Shown here one piece after another: positions 16,932 to 26,368 of a DNA stretch of 64,000 bases. The stretch comes from Actinoallomurus sp963823735. GTDB lineage: Bacteria; Actinomycetota; Actinomycetes; Streptosporangiales; Streptosporangiaceae. The notes under the pieces were generated by a model. That model made no database searches, was not told the origin of the DNA, and saw nothing but the letters and a program-made list of their open reading frames with translations. The stretch covers positions 1,550,001 through 1,614,000 of the forward strand of contig CAWGMO010000003.1 of assembly GCA_963823735.1 (NCBI GenBank). Reading direction: 5' to 3'. Numbering within the stretch: the stretch's first letter is position 1; the number at the start of each line of letters is the position of its first letter. The translations under genes and the position numbers were made by a program.

Positions 16932-17384
16932 ATGTTCGATCATGGTGAAGACCCGAAGCCCGCCGGCGATGTCCTGCGGGAGGTGTACACGACCGACCGT
17001 GTGGCGACGCTCGAATACTCGCCCGACATGGACGGCCTCGCCGACCCGGGCGAGATCGTGTGGGCGTGGGTTCCGTACGAGGAGGACCCCGACCGCGGCA
17101 AGGACCGCCCGCTGCTGGTCGTCGGCCGGCACCGCCGGAAGCTGCTCGCGATGATGCTGTCCAGCAAGGGCCACGACGATTCGCCGGACTGGCTGCCCCT
17201 AGGCTCTGGGAAGTGGGACCGCGAGGGGCGCGGGTCCTACCTCCGCCTCGATCGTGTCTTCGCGCTGGAGGAGGACGACATCCGCCGTGAGGGCGCGATC
17301 CTCGAACCGGAGCGTTTCGCCAAGGCCGCAGCCGTCATCATGCGCCTGCACGGCTGGAAGGCCGTACACCCTCAGGCCGGTTAG
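16932..17384 (+). CDS. PemK/MazF-like family protein (possible mRNA endonuclease toxin)
   Basis: ATG 16932, 150 residues. The block GEIVWAWVPYEEDP-x-RGKDRPLLVVGR, LAMMLSSKGHD, WLPLGSGKWDREGR and YLRLDRVFAL matches the SH3-like barrel of the actinobacterial PemK/MazF group, whose members cut mRNA. No antitoxin gene is visible on either side. It converges on the STAND gene with overlapping stop codons (TAG 17382-17384 against TAA 17383-17381). Activity is unproven; solitary members may be chromosomal housekeeping proteins. Confidence 0.75.
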   Translation: MFDHGEDPKPAGDVLREVYTTDRVATLEYSPDMDGLADPGEIVWAWVPYEEDPDRGKDRPLLVVGRHRRKLLAMMLSSKGHDDSPDWLPLGSGKWDREGRGSYLRLDRVFALEEDDIRREGAILEPERFAKAAAVIMRLHGWKAVHPQAG

Positions 17385-20300
17385 CGGGGGCGGCACGGCG
17401 GGGCGTACCGGCGGCCCGGGACGTACTCCTTCCACTCGTTCCGCGTGACCGGGGTGCCGGCGACCGCGCACAGGTAGGCGGTCGCCTGGGCCGTGTCGGT
17501 GTTCCACAGGCGGACGCCGTCGTCGGCGCCCGCCGTCACGAGGATCGGCCGTGCCGGGTCGAAGCCGTTGACGAACACCGCGCCCGAGCCGGTGAGGGTG
17601 GCGAGCGCGTGCGGGTGTCCGAGGTCGGCGATGTCCCACAGCCAGGTCGTGCCGTCGCCCGCGCTCGCCGCGAGGGTGTGCCCGTCGGGGGTGAAGGCCA
17701 CCGAGAAGACGTAGTTCTTCGGCCCCGTCAGCACCGCGCCGGCCGGCACCGGCCGCCGTCCTGCGGCGACGCGCCACAGCCGCACCGTGTTGTCGGCTCC
17801 GGCCGTGGCGAGGAGCCTCCCGTCCGGGCTGAACCCCACCGAGAGCACGTAACTGGTGTGCCCGGTCAGCGCCCCGAGCGGCACGGGGTGCCGCGGATCG
17901 GCGACGTTCCAGACCCGGACGCTCTTGTCGGCGCTGCCGACCGCCAGCAGGCGCCCGTCCGGGCTGAAGGACGGGTAGTAGGCGTAGTTCGCGAAACCGC
18001 CCAGCGGCCGGCCGAGGCTCACGGGGTGGTGCGGGTCGGCGACGTCCCACAGCCGGACCAGCCGGTCGTCACCGGTGATCGCGAGCGTCCTGCCGTCCGG
18101 GCTGAACACCACCCCTTCCACGTTCGAGACGGTGCCGGTCAGGCGCGTCGCGATCGGTGTCGGCCGGGCCGGGTCGGCGACGTCCCAGAGCTGCACGCCG
18201 CCGTCGACGCCGCCGACGGCCAGCGTTCGCGCGTCCGGGCTCAGGGCGGCGGCCCCGGTCGCGCGACCGGCCCGTGTGCTGCCGGTGATCACGCGCCCGA
18301 GCGGGATCGGGCGGTGCGGGTCGGCGATGTTCCACAGCCGCGAGGTGTTGTCGGAGCTGACGACCGCCAGGACATGGCCGCCCCCGAAGGCGGCCGTGAA
18401 GATCGGCTGGGTGGGGCCGGTCAGGACCGGTCCGGGGCGTTCCCACAGCCGCGCCACGCCGTCGGCGGCGCTCGTCGCCACCGTGCGGCCATCGCGCGCG
18501 TAGACGACCGCCGTCACCGGGCTCGGATGCGCGAGCGAGCCGGAGACCTTCCGCCCGGCGAGGTCCCAGACCCACACCTTCCCGTCCGAGCTCGCGGCGG
18601 CGACGTCACGGCCGTCGGGGCTGAACGCGACCGAGTTGACGAAGCTGCGCGGCCCGGTCAGCGGGCGCCCGCCGAGCACCGGGCGGCGCGGGGCGCGCAC
18701 GTCCCACAGCCGCACGGTGTCGTCGGCGCTGCCCGCCGCGAGCGTGCGGCCGTCCGGGCTGAACGCCACCGAGAACACCGTCTTCGCCGCCCCCGTCAGC
18801 GGCTTGCCGAGCCGCATGGGCCGGCGTGGGTCGCGCACGTCCCAGAGCCGCACCGCGTCGTCCGCGCCGCCGGCGGCGAGAGTGTGCCCGTCCGGGGCGA
18901 ACGCCACCGACTGCACGAACCCGGTGGCCCCGGTCAGCGGGCGGCCGAGGGCCACCGGCCGACGCGGGTCCCGTACGTCCCAGAGCCGCACGGTCCGGTC
19001 CGCGCCGCCGGCGGCGAGGGTCTTCCCGTCCGGGCTGAACGCCACGGAGTAGATGGTGTTCGCCGCGTCCTTGAGCACCACGGCGGGCGCGGATCCGCGC
19101 ACGTCCCACAGGCGCACGGTCCGGTCGCCGCCGCCGCTCGCCAGTGTGCGGCCGTCAGGGCTGAACGCCACCGTGAAGACCGTGTCCGTGTGCCCGGTGA
19201 GGGGGCGTCCGATGAGCGCGGCCCGTCCCGGCACGGTCACGTCCCAGACCCGCACGACCCCGTCCGCTCCGGCCGTCGCCATCGCCCGGCGGTCGGCGGT
19301 GAGCGCCACCGTCTGCATGACACCGGCGGGGCCGACGACGCGGGTGACGCCCGGGGCGGCGTACGACTCCAGGACGGCGGCACGCGCCTCCGGCGTCGGC
19401 GCGATCCGATACGCGGCGACGGAGAGCTGCGTCGCCAGCGAGGCGTCGGTGTCGCGCAGCTTCGTGGCCTCCGCCGCCACCTGGCGCGAGATGGCCAGAT
19501 CACGCTCGTGCTCGGCGGCCCCACGCTGCTCGAACGCGTATCCCGCCATGAGCCCGGCGACGACCACCAGGACCGTCAGCGCCGCGAGGAGCCGGTGCAG
19601 ACCCCGGCTGCGGCGGCGTGCGGCGTCGGCCTCCGCGTTCGCCTGCCGGACGCTCGCGTCCAGGAACTCCCGCTCCAGCGCGTTGAGGTCGGTCGCGTGG
19701 AAGGGGTCGGCGGCCCACTCACGCGCCGCCGACAACCGCGCGCCACGGTGCAGCGCGGCGGCGTCCCGCCCGGAGTCGTGCCAGGCGTCGGCGTCGAGGG
19801 TGAGCTGACGGTGCACGCGCAGCCCGGCCCGGTCCGAGCCGATCCAGCTCCGCAGCCGTGGCCACGCCGACAGCAGGGCCTCGTGGGCGATCTCGACCCG
19901 GTCGGCGTCCACGGTGATCAACCGCCGCGCGACGAAGCGGTCGAGCACCGAACGGGCGTCGCCGCCGAGCGACAGCTCGGCCGCGGGGACCCGGCGCCGT
20001 GTGTCGGCGGTGTCGTCGGCGAGGTGGACGAGACGTACGAAGATCTGCCGGGCGAGGAGCTGCTCGGACTCCCTCAACGACGCGTACACGTCGTCGGCGG
20101 TCCGCGCGACCGCGCCGTCGATGCCGCCGGTCTCCTGGTAGTCCTCCATCGTCAGCCGGCCGCGGTGGCCGCGCTCCCAGGTGGTCAGCAGCACGTGCGA
20201 CAGCAGCGGCAGCGCGCCCGCCTCGTGCGCGGCACCGGTGCCGTCGCGGGAGGCGGGGGCGAGTTCGCGCAACAGCAGCCGGACCAGGCTCGGGTCCAGG

Positions 20301-21184
20301 GTGAGGTTCGCCTTGATCGCCGGCTCCTCGATCGCGCGGCGCAGCTCGTCCTCGGTCATCGGCCCGACGACGAGCTGGTGGTCGCGCAACGCGCGCATCA
20401 GCCCGGGGTACCGCAGCGCGTGGGAGTAGAAGTCGGCCCGCAGGCCGATCACGACCGAGGCCGATCCCGCGACCGCGCACAGCGTCTCGACGAACGCCCG
20501 GCGCTCGCTTTCGGCGCACGGCGCCGTGAAGACCTCCTCGAATTGGTCGACCACGAGCACCGCGTCGACGTCCAGGTGCTCGGAGAGCTCCTCCGGCGAG
20601 GCGGCCCCGAGCCGCCCGGCGAGCTCGCGCAGCGGGTGCTCGCCGGGGGTGAACAACACGACCGGCCGGTCGCGTGCCTGGTCGCCGCCGCGTAACGCGG
20701 GGATCAGGCCCGCGCGCAGGAGGGACGACTTCCCAGAACCCGACGGCCCGACGACCGGCAGCGGTGAACCCGTGCGCCGGGTCTCCTCCAGCCCGGCCAG
20801 GAGCTCCGCGACCGCGTTCTCCCGGCCGAAGTACCAGCCGGCGTCCTCCGGCTGGAAACTCGCCAGCCCCGGATACGGCGGCGGCGTGTCGGCGGGCCGT
20901 TTACCGGGCGTACGGCGGAGGCGGGCGAGGAGGTTCGCCCACTCCTCGATCGCCGCCGGGTCCGTCACGCCGCAGGCGTCGAGGATCTCCCGGAACTGCC
21001 CGGCCTGGGCGGCCGTCGGGAGATGGCGCCCGCTGAAGTATCCGCCCATCGTCGCGGACGGGACGTCGAGGGTACGGGCGAGCGCCCGGATCGTCAGACC
21101 GGCCCGGTTGCGTAAGGCCGTGAGCTCGTCCGCGAACTGTTCACGTGTGCGTACGTGCCGGAGGTCGGGGAGATCGTCGGGCAC
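17381..21184 (-). CDS. XRE-STAND ATPase with 14 WD40 blades
   Basis: GTG 21184 behind GGAGGAGGAAG, 1267 residues. Order: HTH (about 13-75; LTIRALARTLDVPSATMGGYFSGRHLP), STAND NTPase with P-loop GPSGSGKSS at 146-154 and Walker B VLVVDQFEE at 210-218, a helical arm, one membrane helix (LLAALTVLVVVAGLMAGYAF), then 14 WD40 repeats of the VAFSPDGRTLA...VRLWDV type, which would form two seven-blade propellers. STAND proteins switch on ligand binding and oligomerise; this architecture is common in actinomycetes as signalling or defence-type sensors. The role here is not known. Confidence 0.9.
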   Translation of the reverse strand: MPDDLPDLRHVRTREQFADELTALRNRAGLTIRALARTLDVPSATMGGYFSGRHLPTAAQAGQFREILDACGVTDPAAIEEWANLLARLRRTPGKRPADTPPPYPGLASFQPEDAGWYFGRENAVAELLAGLEETRRTGSPLPVVGPSGSGKSSLLRAGLIPALRGGDQARDRPVVLFTPGEHPLRELAGRLGAASPEELSEHLDVDAVLVVDQFEEVFTAPCAESERRAFVETLCAVAGSASVVIGLRADFYSHALRYPGLMRALRDHQLVVGPMTEDELRRAIEEPAIKANLTLDPSLVRLLLRELAPASRDGTGAAHEAGALPLLSHVLLTTWERGHRGRLTMEDYQETGGIDGAVARTADDVYASLRESEQLLARQIFVRLVHLADDTADTRRRVPAAELSLGGDARSVLDRFVARRLITVDADRVEIAHEALLSAWPRLRSWIGSDRAGLRVHRQLTLDADAWHDSGRDAAALHRGARLSAAREWAADPFHATDLNALEREFLDASVRQANAEADAARRRSRGLHRLLAALTVLVVVAGLMAGYAFEQRGAAEHERDLAISRQVAAEATKLRDTDASLATQLSVAAYRIAPTPEARAAVLESYAAPGVTRVVGPAGVMQTVALTADRRAMATAGADGVVRVWDVTVPGRAALIGRPLTGHTDTVFTVAFSPDGRTLASGGGDRTVRLWDVRGSAPAVVLKDAANTIYSVAFSPDGKTLAAGGADRTVRLWDVRDPRRPVALGRPLTGATGFVQSVAFAPDGHTLAAGGADDAVRLWDVRDPRRPMRLGKPLTGAAKTVFSVAFSPDGRTLAAGSADDTVRLWDVRAPRRPVLGGRPLTGPRSFVNSVAFSPDGRDVAAASSDGKVWVWDLAGRKVSGSLAHPSPVTAVVYARDGRTVATSAADGVARLWERPGPVLTGPTQPIFTAAFGGGHVLAVVSSDNTSRLWNIADPHRPIPLGRVITGSTRAGRATGAAALSPDARTLAVGGVDGGVQLWDVADPARPTPIATRLTGTVSNVEGVVFSPDGRTLAITGDDRLVRLWDVADPHHPVSLGRPLGGFANYAYYPSFSPDGRLLAVGSADKSVRVWNVADPRHPVPLGALTGHTSYVLSVGFSPDGRLLATAGADNTVRLWRVAAGRRPVPAGAVLTGPKNYVFSVAFTPDGHTLAASAGDGTTWLWDIADLGHPHALATLTGSGAVFVNGFDPARPILVTAGADDGVRLWNTDTAQATAYLCAVAGTPVTRNEWKEYVPGRRYAPPCRPR

Positions 21185-21297
21185 GCTTCCTCCTCCGCGG
21201 GGAGTCGGCACCCACCACGGTAGGCGGCGAAGCCGCGCGGCGCGCACCCGCCGGGCTGGCTGATGTCGGCCAGCCGGATCAGGTGTGAGACCGCGGA

Positions 21298-22803
21298 TCA
21301 TCCCAGGTCGTCCAGCCGGGGGACCTCCGCCGACGGGTCGGCGGCCAGCGCGGCCCGCCAGGTCCTGAGCCGTCCGGGGCGCAGCCGGTCCCGCTCGCCC
21401 AGCCACCGGACCGCCGCCCACGCGACCCGTGCCGTCCAGTTCATCACCTCGTCCGGAACTCCCGGCACGTCGTACGGCAGGGGACCGGTCGGGTCGGGGA
21501 CGCGCAACAGCAGGTCACGCCCTGCCGGGCGGTCGGCCAGCACCGACTCGATCCCGGCGTACAGGTCGCGGGCGCACGCGGCCCACGCGGCGCCGTCGTA
21601 CTCACCGGGCTGGTGGTCGCCTTCGATGCGGGAGCCCCACCACGCCAGGTACGCCGGCGGCGTACGCGCGTAGACGATCCGCGCCGGCGTCGTCCTCAGC
21701 AGCCGTGCCGCGTACGGGTGGACTCCACGGCCGCCGGCTCCGGCGAACGCCGCGGGCCGTACCAGGACGACGACGGGCCAGGCCGGCCCCTGCTCCGAGG
21801 AGCGGGCGATGTGCTGGGCGACCGACATCCAGGCGTTCGTACGGTCACGGAGGCCGCCGGATGACAGCACGTGGCCGTGCCGGTTGACGTCGATGTCGCC
21901 GCGGACCAGGACGAACCGGCGGCCGAGCGCCTCGGCGATCAGCGCCGCGGCCAGCCCGGTGCCGTGCCGGCCGCCGATGACGACGATGGGCCGGTCGTCG
22001 TCGCCGAGCACCGTGTCCTCGGCGGGAACGAGCTGACGGCCGCCGATCGGGTCCTGGACGAGCAGGTGGGCCGGCCAGGTACGGGCCGCGGGCCGCCAGG
22101 TGCGGTGGCCGGGACCACCCTGCCAGCTGTACTCCTGGCCGTCGCGCCGCAGGTCGTGCGTGCGGGCCCGCAGCTCCAGCGCCACCGCGCTGTGCCCGGG
22201 ATGGCGTTCGAGGTCGTGGGGTGCCGGGCGCCACGGCAGGCCCGCCGCCTCCGCCAGCTCCACGGCCCGCGCGTACGGCAGCGCGGCGGCTCCCGGCTTC
22301 AGCGCGAACTCCGCGACGCCGCCGGTCACCGCCCGGTAGCGAGTGCCGGAGGCGATCTGCGACAGGTGGACGTCGAACCGCTCGGCTCCCTCCGCGTCGC
22401 CGAGCACCATCTGGGCCGCGGCGACGGGCGCCCACGGCCCCGGCCGTCCGAGGCGCTCCATGGACGGGAGGGCGCGCCCGATGACCTGCAACGCGGCCCC
22501 GACCTGGGCGACCAGTCCGGCTCCGGCGGGATCGGGCAGCTCGTCCTCGGGGAGCCATCCCATGGCCTGGAAGAGACCGGCCACGGGCAGCCCGGCGAGG
22601 AGCCCGAGATCGCGCAGGAACTCGGGCCGTAGCGGCCGCTCACCGACGAGGATCTTGCGGACCGTGCTGTCGTTGAGATCGAGCCTGCGGGCGACGTCCG
22701 CGGCCGTGCCGGGCATTCCCCGTCTCCGCATGGCGCGCAGGCACCGGTTGACGACCTCGAAGGCGCATTCCCGCGCCCATTCCTCGGACGCCGCGCCGGT
22801 CAT
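21298..22803 (-). CDS. Large HTH regulator-like protein of unknown function
   Basis: ATG 22803, 501 residues. N-terminal HTH (GTAADVARRLDLNDSTVRKILVGERPLRPEFLRDLGLLAGLP) is followed by a long region with no family I can name. A segment IVVIGGRHGTGLAAALIAEALGRRFVLVRGDIDVN resembles a Rossmann/P-loop strand-loop-helix but lacks a proper GKS/T. It lies upstream of the STAND gene on the same strand (gap ~110 bases) and both start with HTH domains, so they may form one regulatory unit. Confidence 0.72.
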   Translation of the reverse strand: MTGAASEEWARECAFEVVNRCLRAMRRRGMPGTAADVARRLDLNDSTVRKILVGERPLRPEFLRDLGLLAGLPVAGLFQAMGWLPEDELPDPAGAGLVAQVGAALQVIGRALPSMERLGRPGPWAPVAAAQMVLGDAEGAERFDVHLSQIASGTRYRAVTGGVAEFALKPGAAALPYARAVELAEAAGLPWRPAPHDLERHPGHSAVALELRARTHDLRRDGQEYSWQGGPGHRTWRPAARTWPAHLLVQDPIGGRQLVPAEDTVLGDDDRPIVVIGGRHGTGLAAALIAEALGRRFVLVRGDIDVNRHGHVLSSGGLRDRTNAWMSVAQHIARSSEQGPAWPVVVLVRPAAFAGAGGRGVHPYAARLLRTTPARIVYARTPPAYLAWWGSRIEGDHQPGEYDGAAWAACARDLYAGIESVLADRPAGRDLLLRVPDPTGPLPYDVPGVPDEVMNWTARVAWAAVRWLGERDRLRPGRLRTWRAALAADPSAEVPRLDDLG

Positions 22804-22874
22804 CGGCGCGATTCGATCTGGCCGAGGCTGTCGCCGTCCTCTTCGCCCTGCCCGCCGCGATGGATCGCCATCAT
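22800..22874 (-). CDS. Possible 24-codon leader ORF coupled to the HTH gene
   Basis: ATG 22874 opens MMAIHRGGQGEEDGDSLGQI-ESRR and stops with TGA overlapping the ATG of the 501-residue gene (ATGA). A purine-rich stretch precedes the start. Could be a translated leader or chance. Confidence 0.3.
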   Translation of the reverse strand: MMAIHRGGQGEEDGDSLGQIESRR

Positions 22875-23080
22875 GACCACCACTTCTCGTTGTGATGGCT
22901 CCAGGGAAGCGCCGATCCGGGCCCCACGGAAGTAGGTGTGAAATGCCCGTACAAGCCCGTACACGCAGGTGAGGGCTCCGGGCGCTCTACGTCCGGTTGT
23001 CCCGGTAATCGGGACGGAACGGCCTTCTGGATCCGGGTCGCCGTAGCGGACATTCAGGGAAAGAACCCCGGGAGGGCACC

Positions 23081-23293
23081 ATGGGAACCCTAGTAATGCT
23101 CCTTCTGCTCGGCGGCGCCGGATACGCGGTGTCGCTGCGCCTGCACCCGCTCGTCAACTGCCGGGTCTGCAAGGGAACCGGCCGGCACAGCGGCGCTTTC
23201 TTCGCGTACTCCAGCCGGCTCTGCGGGCGGTGCGGCGGCAGCACCCGCGTGCCGCGCCTCGGTGTCCGCCTCTTCCTGGGCGGTGACCGCTGA
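23081..23293 (+). CDS. Small membrane-anchored zinc-ribbon-like protein
   Basis: ATG 23081 after GGGAGGGC, 70 residues. One N-terminal hydrophobic helix (LVMLLLLGGAGYAV), then two CxxC pairs (C27/C30 in CRVCKGTG, C48/C51 in CGRCGGSTRVPRLG) like the DnaJ Cys-Gly zinc fold. Function unknown. Confidence 0.7.
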   Translation: MGTLVMLLLLGGAGYAVSLRLHPLVNCRVCKGTGRHSGAFFAYSSRLCGRCGGSTRVPRLGVRLFLGGDR

Positions 23294-23393
23294 CGCGCGG
23301 GTCTCGACGTGTCTTACTGTGTAAAGGCGTCGGCCCGTGAGATTCCTTCGCGGGCCGGTCTCACGTTTCGTGGAGCGGGGGCGTCTACCTGGT

Positions 23394-23876
23394 GTGAGCA
23401 AGAAACCGTTCGAGCAGATCGTGACCGAGCACGGGCCGGCTGTGCTGCGGGTCTGCCGCGCCGTCCTGGGCCCCGTCGACGCCGACGATGCCTGGTCGGA
23501 GACGTTCATGGCGGCCCTGCGGGCCTACCCCGAGCTGGAAGACGGGGCGAACATCGAGGCCTGGCTCGTCACCATCGCGCACCGCAAGGCGATCGACGCG
23601 CGCCGCGCCGAGGCCCGGCGGCCCGTCGTCATGGACGAGATGCCCGAACGCGTCGCCGCCGAGCGCCCAGGCGACTGGCGCGGCGACCTGTGGGAGGCGC
23701 TGACGACGCTGCCGCACCGGCAGCGCACCGTCCTCGCCTACCACCACCTGGCCGGCCTGGCCTACAAGGAAATCGCGGAGATCACCGGAGGTACGGCCGA
23801 CGCCGCACGCCGGGCCGCGGCCGACGGCATCGCGTCCCTGCGGAAAGCCTTCACGAAGGAGAGGAGTCAATCATGA
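23394..23876 (+). CDS. ECF-like RNA polymerase sigma factor
   Basis: GTG 23394 (MSKKPFEQIVTEHG) is preferred to the longer frame from 23337; 160 residues. Region 2: VLRVCRAVLGPVDADDAWSETFMAALRAYPEL and ANIEAWLVTIAHRKAIDARR; region 4: LTTLPHRQRTVLAYHHLAGLAYKEIAEITGGTADAARRAAADGI. Its stop overlaps the start of a methylguanine methyltransferase (ATGA), so the pair is co-translated; the sigma factor may drive a small DNA-alkylation repair response. No anti-sigma gene follows. Confidence 0.85.
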   Translation: MSKKPFEQIVTEHGPAVLRVCRAVLGPVDADDAWSETFMAALRAYPELEDGANIEAWLVTIAHRKAIDARRAEARRPVVMDEMPERVAAERPGDWRGDLWEALTTLPHRQRTVLAYHHLAGLAYKEIAEITGGTADAARRAAADGIASLRKAFTKERSQS

Positions 23877-24508
23877 TCACATCAGAGGAGGAGCTGTTCG
23901 CCGACCTGCCGGAGACCGACGAGGAGGCGAGCGAGCGGCTGCACGCGCGGCTGGTCGCCGAGGCCGAGGCCGAGGGCCTGCTCGACGTCGCGTACCGCAC
24001 CGTGGACAGCCCGGTCGGTGCGCTGCTGCTCGCCGGCACCGGTGAGGGTCTCGTGCGCGTCGCGTTCGACCGCGAGGGCCACGACGAGGTCCTGGCGATG
24101 CTCTCGGAGCGCGTCAGCTCGCGGATCCTGCGCGCCCCGGGCCGGCTCGACCCGGTCGCGCGCCAGATCGAGGAGTACTTCGCGGGCAGCCGCCGCGAGT
24201 TCGACGTCCCGCTGGACCGCCGGCTGTCGTCGGGGTTCCGCCGCGCCGTGCTCGCGCACCTGTCGGACATCGGCTACGGCCACACCGAGAGCTACGCGCA
24301 GGTCGCCGCCGCCGCGGGCAGCCCGAAGGCGGTACGCGCGGTCGGCTCGGCGTGCGCGACCAACCCGATCCCCGTCGTGGTCCCGTGCCACCGCGTCGTA
24401 CGCTCCGACGGCTCGTCCGGCGGATACCGCGGCGGCCCCGAGGCCAAGCGGTGGCTGCTCGACCTGGAGTCGCCGACGACCCTGTCGCCCGGGGTTTACA
24501 TGATCTAG
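23873..24508 (+). CDS. ogt: Methylated-DNA--[protein]-cysteine S-methyltransferase
   Basis: ATG 23873, 211 residues. The active-site motif PVVVPCHRVV has the acceptor Cys at 172, preceded by RAVGSACATNPI and followed by GSSGGYRGGPEAKRWLLDLE. It takes the methyl group from O6-methylguanine onto itself. The N-terminal ~35 residues (acidic, EEELFADLPETDEEASERLHARL) are an extension compared with the minimal enzyme and resemble sigma-linked versions in other actinomycetes. Coupled to the sigma factor upstream. Confidence 0.9.
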   Translation: MITSEEELFADLPETDEEASERLHARLVAEAEAEGLLDVAYRTVDSPVGALLLAGTGEGLVRVAFDREGHDEVLAMLSERVSSRILRAPGRLDPVARQIEEYFAGSRREFDVPLDRRLSSGFRRAVLAHLSDIGYGHTESYAQVAAAAGSPKAVRAVGSACATNPIPVVVPCHRVVRSDGSSGGYRGGPEAKRWLLDLESPTTLSPGVYMI

Positions 24509-24519
24509 GCTCGTGTAAA
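24495..24519. promoter_or_regulatory. Inverted repeat before the R2lox gene
   Basis: TTTACA (24495-24500) and TGTAAA (24514-24519), 13 bases apart, overlapping the end of the upstream coding region and ~20 bases before the R2lox start. AT-rich arms stand out in this GC-rich context; possible operator. Confidence 0.4.
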
Positions 24520-24536
24520 TCTCGAAGGGAGCGCCA

Positions 24537-25517
24537 ATGAGCGGCGATCAGTATCGTGACGGGTTCGCCTCACTGCGCAAGGGCGGCCTGAACTGGGACT
24601 CCTTCCCCCTGAAGCTCTTCGCCAAGGGGAACGCCAAATTCTGGAACCCCGCCGACATCGACCTGAGCCGCGAGCGCGCCGACTGGGACGCCCTCACATC
24701 CGACCAGCAGGACGCCGTCCTCAGCCTGTGCTCCCTGTTCATCGCGGGGGAGGAGGCCGTCACCGACGACATCCAGCCGTTCATCCGCGCGATGGGCGCC
24801 GAGGGGCGGTTCGGTGACGAGCTCTACCTCACCCAGTTCTGCTTCGAGGAGGCCAAGCACACGCAGGTGTTCCGCCTCTGGCTCGACGCGATCGGCGTCA
24901 AGCACGACCTCCACGACTACGTCACCACCAACCCGGGCTACCGGGCACTGTTCTACGAGGAGCTGCCGAAGTCCCTCCGGGCTCTGGACGACGACCCGAG
25001 CCCGGAGAGCCAGGTACGCGCCTCGGTGACCTACAACCACATCATCGAAGGCTCCCTCGCCCTCACCGGCTACTTCAGCTGGAACCGCCTCTGCACCGAG
25101 ATGGGCATCTTCCCGGGCATGCAGGAGATCATCCGCCGGATCGGCGACGACGAACGCCGCCACATGGCCTGGGGCACCTTCACCTGCCGCCGCCACGTGG
25201 CCGCCGACGACAGCCTGTGGGACGTCTTCTCCGACCGCCTGAACGAACTCGTCCCGCTGGTCCAGCAGACCGTCGAACACGGCAACTCCCTCCACCCCCC
25301 GACCATCTGGAACACCGGCGGCACCCTCGCCCTCGACGAACGCGAACTCGTCAACTACGCCAGCGACCGGGCCCTCCGCCGCATCGGCACCGTCGAATCC
25401 GCCCGGGGCGTCCCGCTGGAACAGATCGACGTCGACGCCACCCCGGAACACCTGGAAGACCAGTTCGGCGCCGAAGACGAGGCCAAACTCGCCGCGCTGT
25501 CCTCCGACACCAACTGA
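24537..25517 (+). CDS. R2-like ligand-binding oxidase (R2lox, Mn/Fe)
   Basis: ATG 24537 with AGGGAG, 326 residues. Metal ligands by alignment to the family: E72, E105, H108, E171, E206, H209. V75 and Y166 occupy the positions of the Val-Tyr ether cross-link that sets R2lox apart from ribonucleotide reductase R2. Family members carry a Mn/Fe centre and a fatty-acid-like ligand and are thought to oxidise a hydrophobic substrate; the true substrate is unknown. Alone in its unit. Confidence 0.88.
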   Translation: MSGDQYRDGFASLRKGGLNWDSFPLKLFAKGNAKFWNPADIDLSRERADWDALTSDQQDAVLSLCSLFIAGEEAVTDDIQPFIRAMGAEGRFGDELYLTQFCFEEAKHTQVFRLWLDAIGVKHDLHDYVTTNPGYRALFYEELPKSLRALDDDPSPESQVRASVTYNHIIEGSLALTGYFSWNRLCTEMGIFPGMQEIIRRIGDDERRHMAWGTFTCRRHVAADDSLWDVFSDRLNELVPLVQQTVEHGNSLHPPTIWNTGGTLALDERELVNYASDRALRRIGTVESARGVPLEQIDVDATPEHLEDQFGAEDEAKLAALSSDTN

Positions 25518-25719
25518 AACCGCCGCCCGCGATCACGAATGGAGGAGATGCACGACCCAGGCCGCATAGAGGTTCAAGGCCTTGGCGGCCTTGGTGATGT
25601 CCTCGGTCATCACGCCCAGGTCAACGCGATGTTCGAATCGTTCGGGCGCAGACCGGTGAGGCCTTCGTCTCCGCCGGTGAGACCCGATCCGCCGGGGCTT
25701 CGCGGGTCGCCCTCCGGGG

Positions 25720-26205
25720 TCATGCGTCCTGGTCGTCGGCGCCGCCGAGCGCCAGCCGGCCGACGACCTCGTCCGCGAGCCGTTCAGTGCGCGCCTGCTT
25801 CATGCCGCTGCGTACGGCGAGGTCGACGACCGTCTCCCGTATCTCCCGCAGCTCCGGGGAACCGAACCGTGGCAGGGGAGCGGTCGGCACCTTTCTCCTG
25901 CGCATGAGTACGCGGGCCCGCGCCAGTACGCCGTCCACCGCCGTACCCGAGACCCGGTCGGCGACCTGCTGAACGGCGACCCAGACGACGGGCGTCGCCA
26001 GCGCGACGATCTCCCCCATGACGAATCCGAGCGGGGCGTCACGCTTGCTCCCACGCGCGAGCCTGCGCCCGATCTCCTCGTCGTCGAACCGGAGCAGAGC
26101 GGTGAGTACGGGGAGTTCCTCGGGCGCGAAATCCGAGATGACGTCGTAGACGAAATCGGCCAGGAAATGGCCCTGGACATCGACGTTCTTATGATCGGAT
26201 TCCAT
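25720..26205 (-). CDS. Hypothetical protein, 161 aa
   Basis: ATG 26205. No family recognised. Mostly helical by appearance, with an acidic N-terminus (FVYDVISDFAPEELPVL), a hydrophobic centre (MGEIVALATPVVWVAVQQVADRV) and a basic stretch (ARARVLMRRRKVP). The 200-base gap before it shows nothing. Confidence 0.55.
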   Translation of the reverse strand: MESDHKNVDVQGHFLADFVYDVISDFAPEELPVLTALLRFDDEEIGRRLARGSKRDAPLGFVMGEIVALATPVVWVAVQQVADRVSGTAVDGVLARARVLMRRRKVPTAPLPRFGSPELREIRETVVDLAVRSGMKQARTERLADEVVGRLALGGADDQDA

Positions 26206-26368
26206 GGTCCCCCCTTAGACCGGCTCATGCCAGCCTAAAGGGGGACGCCGATCCTGGACATGCCATACGACACAGCCGAGTGCCGTGCCGGGCGCGGTCA
26301 GTTGAAATGGATCTGTCCGGAGTACCGCCCGCGTACCGGCTTGCGAGCCGTCCGAAAATAACGGGCGG

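Noticed and set aside
18600..19300. Repetitive DNA resembling a repeat array
   Set aside because: It is the periodic coding of WD40 blades, with no spacer/repeat structure of CRISPR.
17609..20695. 1028-codon forward open frame
   Set aside because: Antisense shadow of the STAND/WD40 gene; its composition is the Arg/Pro/Gly-rich pattern typical of shadows and it has no family resemblance.
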